Assembly (NCBI GenBank): GCA_963666895.2
Contig: CAXXNS010000008.1
Location: forward strand, 62,001 to 126,000
Source of the DNA: G963666895 sp963666895
Lineage (GTDB): Bacteria; Desulfobacterota; Desulfovibrionia; Desulfovibrionales; Desulfovibrionaceae
Length of the DNA stretch: 64,000 bases
Reading direction: 5' to 3'
A program made the position numbers and the translations under genes. Below, piece by piece: positions 61,284-64,000 of the stretch (the first letter of the stretch is position 1; each line of letters opens with the position of its first letter). The notes under the pieces are model-generated. The model was given only the letters and a program-made list of their open reading frames with translations. It was not told the DNA's origin and made no database searches.

Positions 61284-61913
61284 CTATTCCCCCGCGCCCT
61301 CCAGCCGGGCGATGGCTTCCTCGGCTACATCCATGAGCACCTCGGACGGGTCGTGCTCCAAATAGGCCTTGTACCAGCGCAGGGCGTCCTTGGTCCGGCC
61401 GGTTCGCTCCAGGGCGTTGGCGTAGGAGAAGAGGTGCCGGTCGCACTGGGACAGGGGGCAGCCCTCCAGCCCCTCGGCCAGGAGCTTGTCGTAGAGTGCT
61501 GCCAGCTTGTCGTATTGTTCGGTGCGGTCGTAGATCCCGGTCAGCTTGTTCTCGAAGTCGGTACAGAGCCCCGGGATTTCGTCGGGATAGCGTTCCAGAT
61601 ACTGCTCGTACAGGGCCTGGGCCTTGTCCAGGGCGGGCGGGTCGATCCCGTACAGGTACAGGTTGCCGAGCAGGAAATAGGCCTCGTGTACGCGCCGGGT
61701 GTCCGGGCAGCATTCCAGGGCCTGGTTGTAGAGCCGCTCGAAGCCCTGCAGATCGGATTCGTCCATGCTCTCGGCTTGCGCGAAGATGGCCGATATCTTT
61801 TCCTGCTGGGCGGCCAGGGCCGGGTTCACCTGGGTCTTGGGCGCGCTGGCGGTGGATCCCGAATCGCAGGCGGCCAGGGCCAGCAGCAACAGGAGGGGCA
61901 GGACGTAACGCAT
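61284..61913 (-). CDS. TPR-like lipoprotein, copy A of a duplicated cassette
   Basis: The 209-residue lipoprotein has a lipobox ending at Cys16 (ALAAC) and helical TPR-like repeats (FERLYNQALECCPDTRRVHEAY in outline, LGNLYLYGIDPP, DALRWYKAYLEHDP). A CPLSQC pair near the middle is matched by CTLTEC in copy B. ATG 61913 begins the four-gene run lipoprotein A, CHI-like A, lipoprotein B, CHI-like B. TPR lipoproteins usually act as scaffolds for envelope complexes. Confidence 0.82.
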   Translation of the reverse strand: MRYVLPLLLLLALAACDSGSTASAPKTQVNPALAAQQEKISAIFAQAESMDESDLQGFERLYNQALECCPDTRRVHEAYFLLGNLYLYGIDPPALDKAQALYEQYLERYPDEIPGLCTDFENKLTGIYDRTEQYDKLAALYDKLLAEGLEGCPLSQCDRHLFSYANALERTGRTKDALRWYKAYLEHDPSEVLMDVAEEAIARLEGAGE

Positions 61914-61973
61914 GTGCGGCTCCTTGGTTTTTTACATGCATACCGCAAACCAGGGAGCGGGGACAAGGATACT

Positions 61974-62366
61974 TTACATTGATTTGATGTCTATGACCGG
62001 GGTGCCGTCGATGGCTTCCAGGGGTTCCACGGTCAAAACCAGCCCCTGGATGTCCGTAATGGTCACATCGTGCAGGCCGATGGGGTTGGGCCGGTCGGGG
62101 GAGCGCGTGGAGAACACGCCGCGCATGGCCCGGGATTCGTCGCCCCGGGGATGCACGAGCAGGGTGTCCCGGTCCGCCTCGTGCAGCCAGGTGAAGAGCA
62201 GGACGCGGGACCCCTGCCGCAGGCCCTGCAGGGCCTCCCCGTAGGCCGGGTCCATGACCACCTGGGCCGCGGGCGCGCCTTCGCAGCCCTGCTTGGGTGC
62301 GGTCCAGCGGTTGGTGAGGGAGGAGCGGACAATGCCGATCTGCTTGAGTTCCATATGGTTTTTCAT
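61974..62366 (-). CDS. trmO: tRNA (adenine-N6)-methyltransferase TrmO (TsaA-like)
   Basis: The 130-residue protein fits the TrmO/YaeB family, which methylates t6A37 in tRNA-Thr. The QIGIVRSS start, the FSTRSPDRPNPIGLH segment and the LEAIDGTPVIDIKS end are characteristic. ATG 62366 overlaps the thiL stop; ATG 62354 is an alternative start. Modification of t6A links it to the tsaD product encoded earlier in the window. Confidence 0.88.
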   Translation of the reverse strand: MKNHMELKQIGIVRSSLTNRWTAPKQGCEGAPAAQVVMDPAYGEALQGLRQGSRVLLFTWLHEADRDTLLVHPRGDESRAMRGVFSTRSPDRPNPIGLHDVTITDIQGLVLTVEPLEAIDGTPVIDIKSM

Positions 62367-63325
62367 CGATTGAAATGGTCGAAGCCTTTCCCGGAAAAAT
62401 TGCGCCCATTGACCCGGATGCCCGGCCGGGGCACGGCCGAGCCCATGACGGCCAGCCCGGGCACCGTGGCCTGGAGCAGGCGCAGAGCCCGGGGCCGGGC
62501 CGCGCCCAGCAGGGCGTAGTCCTCGCCGCCGCGCACGGCCGTTTCCACGGCCGCTTCGGCCGATCCGGCCGCGTCCAGCACCTCGGGGTGGAGCGAGGAC
62601 GGGTCCAGGCGCAGGTCCGCGCCCAGCCCGGCCGATGCCAAAAATCGGGGCAGGTCCATGGCCAGGCCGTCGGATACGTCCATGAGCCCGAGCACGTCCT
62701 CCAGGCCCGCCAGGAGCAGCCCCTCGGCCACCAGGGGCCGGGGCTCCAGATGGGCCTTGCAGGCCGCGGGGCGGGTCTTGCACGCGGACGGGCCGCGCTC
62801 CTCCAGGGCCAGGAGCCCGGTGCGGGCCAGGCCCAGGGGGCCAACGCAGAAGAGCAGGTCGCCGGGCCCGAATCCGGACCGGGTCAGGAAGCGGCCCGTG
62901 GGTCCGGCCTTGCCCCAGACCGTGATGGCCAGGCCGAGGCGTTCCGAGCGCGACAGATCGCCCCCGGCCAGCTCCACCTCGTGTTTCTCGGCCAGGGCGG
63001 CCATGCCGGCCAGCATGCCCTGGAGGAATTTCTCGTCCATGTCCGGCGGCACCATGAGGTTCATGAGGAAGCCCAAGGGCTTGGCACCCATGGCCGCCAT
63101 GTCCGACAGGTTCACGGCCAGGGCCTTGTGTCCGATCTGGGACGGGGCGAAGTAGGAACGGCGGAAGTGCACGTCCTCCAGGAACAGGTCCGTGGACAGG
63201 GTCAGCCCGGGGCCGGCATCGATGACGCAGCCGTCATCCCCCCGGCCCAGCCGGACAGTGTCCGACAGTGTCGGGAAATGGCTGTCAATTATGTCCAGAA
63301 AATTTTGTTCGGATTGAAGTTTCAT
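62363..63325 (-). CDS. thiL: Thiamine-monophosphate kinase
   Basis: The 320-residue enzyme phosphorylates thiamine monophosphate to the active diphosphate. The GRGDDGCVID start region, the HFRRSYFAPSQIGHKALAVNLSDMAAMGA segment (core AVNLSDMAAMG), the GGDLSRS motif and the LMDVSDGLAMDL and GGEDYALL motifs are typical. ATG 63325 is chosen; TTG/GTG codons just upstream are less likely. It overlaps trmO by four bases. Confidence 0.95.
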   Translation of the reverse strand: MKLQSEQNFLDIIDSHFPTLSDTVRLGRGDDGCVIDAGPGLTLSTDLFLEDVHFRRSYFAPSQIGHKALAVNLSDMAAMGAKPLGFLMNLMVPPDMDEKFLQGMLAGMAALAEKHEVELAGGDLSRSERLGLAITVWGKAGPTGRFLTRSGFGPGDLLFCVGPLGLARTGLLALEERGPSACKTRPAACKAHLEPRPLVAEGLLLAGLEDVLGLMDVSDGLAMDLPRFLASAGLGADLRLDPSSLHPEVLDAAGSAEAAVETAVRGGEDYALLGAARPRALRLLQATVPGLAVMGSAVPRPGIRVNGRNFSGKGFDHFNR

Positions 63326-63418
63326 TTCTGACACCAAGGCTGAAAACAGGGGCTGGAATACCGGTTCAGTGTAAGCCGGGCCAACGGCCCTTTGTCAAAG
63401 TCTTTCTCCGTGACATTA

Positions 63419-64000
63419 TCATAACAGCTCCAGGTAGTCGGCCACGATGACCTTGAGCCCAAAGCCCGGGAAGTTGACCCGGTACTTGTTGGGCGGAATT
63501 TCAGCGATGATCTTGCCCTGGCCGAAGATTTTGTGGCGACAAAGTCCCAGTTTGGATGCGCTTCTGGATTTATCGTCACAAACTCTGGGTTTGTGTTCAT
63601 CCCGTTGGTCCAAACGGCCGGAAAAGGACTCGCGCAGCTCCACGTAGCGGTCCGGGTCCAGCTCCCGCAGGAAGGGGCTGGGCTGGGCCGGTTCGGCCAT
63701 GGCCGTGGCCCGGTTGTACACCGAGGACGGGGCGAACAGATAGAGCTCGTCCTTGGCCCGGGTGCAGGCCACGTAGAGCAGGCGGCGTTCCTCGTCCAGG
63801 TCCTCGGGCTTGGACATGGCCTTGCGCGAGGGGAAGCGGTCCTCCGCCAGGTCGATGACCATGACCGCCCGCCACTCCAGCCCCTTGGCCGAATGCACCG
63901 TGGACAGGACCAGGGCGTTCTCCCGCCGGGACTCGGATTCGTCGTCCCCGTCCAGGGTCAGGTCGGCCAGGAAGGTCTCCAGGGTGTCGTACTGGTGGGC
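63419..64000 (-). CDS. UvrD/PcrA-type DNA helicase, C-terminal part
   Basis: The visible 193 residues are the end of a superfamily 1 helicase whose start lies beyond base 64000. They contain motif V-like VHSAKGLEW, motif VI VACTRAKDEL and a C-terminal segment FGQGKIIAEIPPNKYRVNFPGFG (in outline) like the PcrA/UvrD tail that binds partner proteins. Whether it is uvrD, pcrA or rep cannot be told from this part. It is followed by thiL. Confidence 0.88.
   Translation of the reverse strand, partial: AHQYDTLETFLADLTLDGDDESESRRENALVLSTVHSAKGLEWRAVMVIDLAEDRFPSRKAMSKPEDLDEERRLLYVACTRAKDELYLFAPSSVYNRATAMAEPAQPSPFLRELDPDRYVELRESFSGRLDQRDEHKPRVCDDKSRSASKLGLCRHKIFGQGKIIAEIPPNKYRVNFPGFGLKVIVADYLELL

Overview
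The window is 64 kb of GC-rich (roughly two thirds G+C by eye), gene-dense bacterial chromosome. The gene families and their arrangement point to a Desulfovibrio/Pseudodesulfovibrio-like sulfate-reducing deltaproteobacterium. Supporting signs are a paaK-type CoA ligase with an ACT-domain neighbour, an H-NOX chemoreceptor of the anaerobe type, and many small proteins and lipoproteins typical of that group. This placement is inference; no rRNA or other taxonomic marker lies in the window. I found no tRNA, rRNA, CRISPR array, prophage or insertion sequence. No stretch over 300 bases lacks a gene.

Layout. 0-2.3 kb: an incomplete minus-strand gene, a membrane-anchored M23 peptidase and a CBS-domain protein. 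2.3-9.1 kb: plus-strand housekeeping genes (pcm, Mrp-type ATPase, pgsA, an FtsB-like protein, a TPR protein, a lipoprotein, fbp, tsaD). 9.1-14.5 kb: thioredoxin/thioredoxin reductase, BamD, a degenerate HisD-like protein, a second EF-G and a DUF2062 protein. 14.6-19 kb: a chemoreceptor carrying a C-terminal H-NOX haem domain, followed by a CheA with MshEN-like repeats. 19-20.5 kb: a DUF190/crcB fluoride-export pair and a CYTH protein. 20.6-24.5 kb: an N-degron cluster, clpS-clpA-thioesterase-aat. 24.5-28 kb: a zinc-ribbon protein, a TSUP transporter, a frameshifted CgeB-like glycosyltransferase and an unknown protein. 28-34.3 kb: uvrB, a K+ channel, an unusual ligA, dapB. 34.3-38 kb (minus strand): an Hpt protein, rtcB, a frameshifted ACT protein and paaK. 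38-41 kb: a nitroreductase, rsfS, a heavily frameshifted gpmI, a small zinc-ribbon protein and a MITE-like inverted repeat. 41-43.9 kb (minus strand): a frameshifted PAS/GGDEF protein and a LOG-family protein. 44-47.7 kb: a beta-CASP nuclease, rsmD, coaD, miaA. 47.7-51.3 kb: a SixA-like phosphatase, two exported proteins, a CDP-alcohol phosphatidyltransferase, tatA. 51.4-54.8 kb: small proteins, a HAD phosphatase and YggT-DivIVA-DUF167-DUF465. 54.8-58.2 kb: ilvB-ilvN-ilvC. 58.2-59.2 kb: one AT-rich, apparently foreign gene. 59.3-61.9 kb (minus strand): a tandemly duplicated two-gene cassette (TPR lipoprotein plus chalcone-isomerase-like periplasmic protein). 62-64 kb (minus strand): trmO, thiL and the C-terminal part of a UvrD/PcrA-type helicase.

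Working together. The H-NOX receptor and CheA probably form a gas-sensing (likely O2) taxis input. ClpS, ClpA and Aat form a complete N-degron recognition and delivery set lacking only ClpP. IlvBNC carries out the first two steps of branched-chain amino acid synthesis. The duplicated lipoprotein/chalcone-isomerase-like cassette and the AT-rich orphan gene are the best candidates for undescribed biology. Several genes carry apparent single-base insertions (CgeB-like, ACT, gpmI with six sites, PAS/GGDEF). Because all are insertions, most at short homopolymers, assembly error is a serious alternative to real gene decay.
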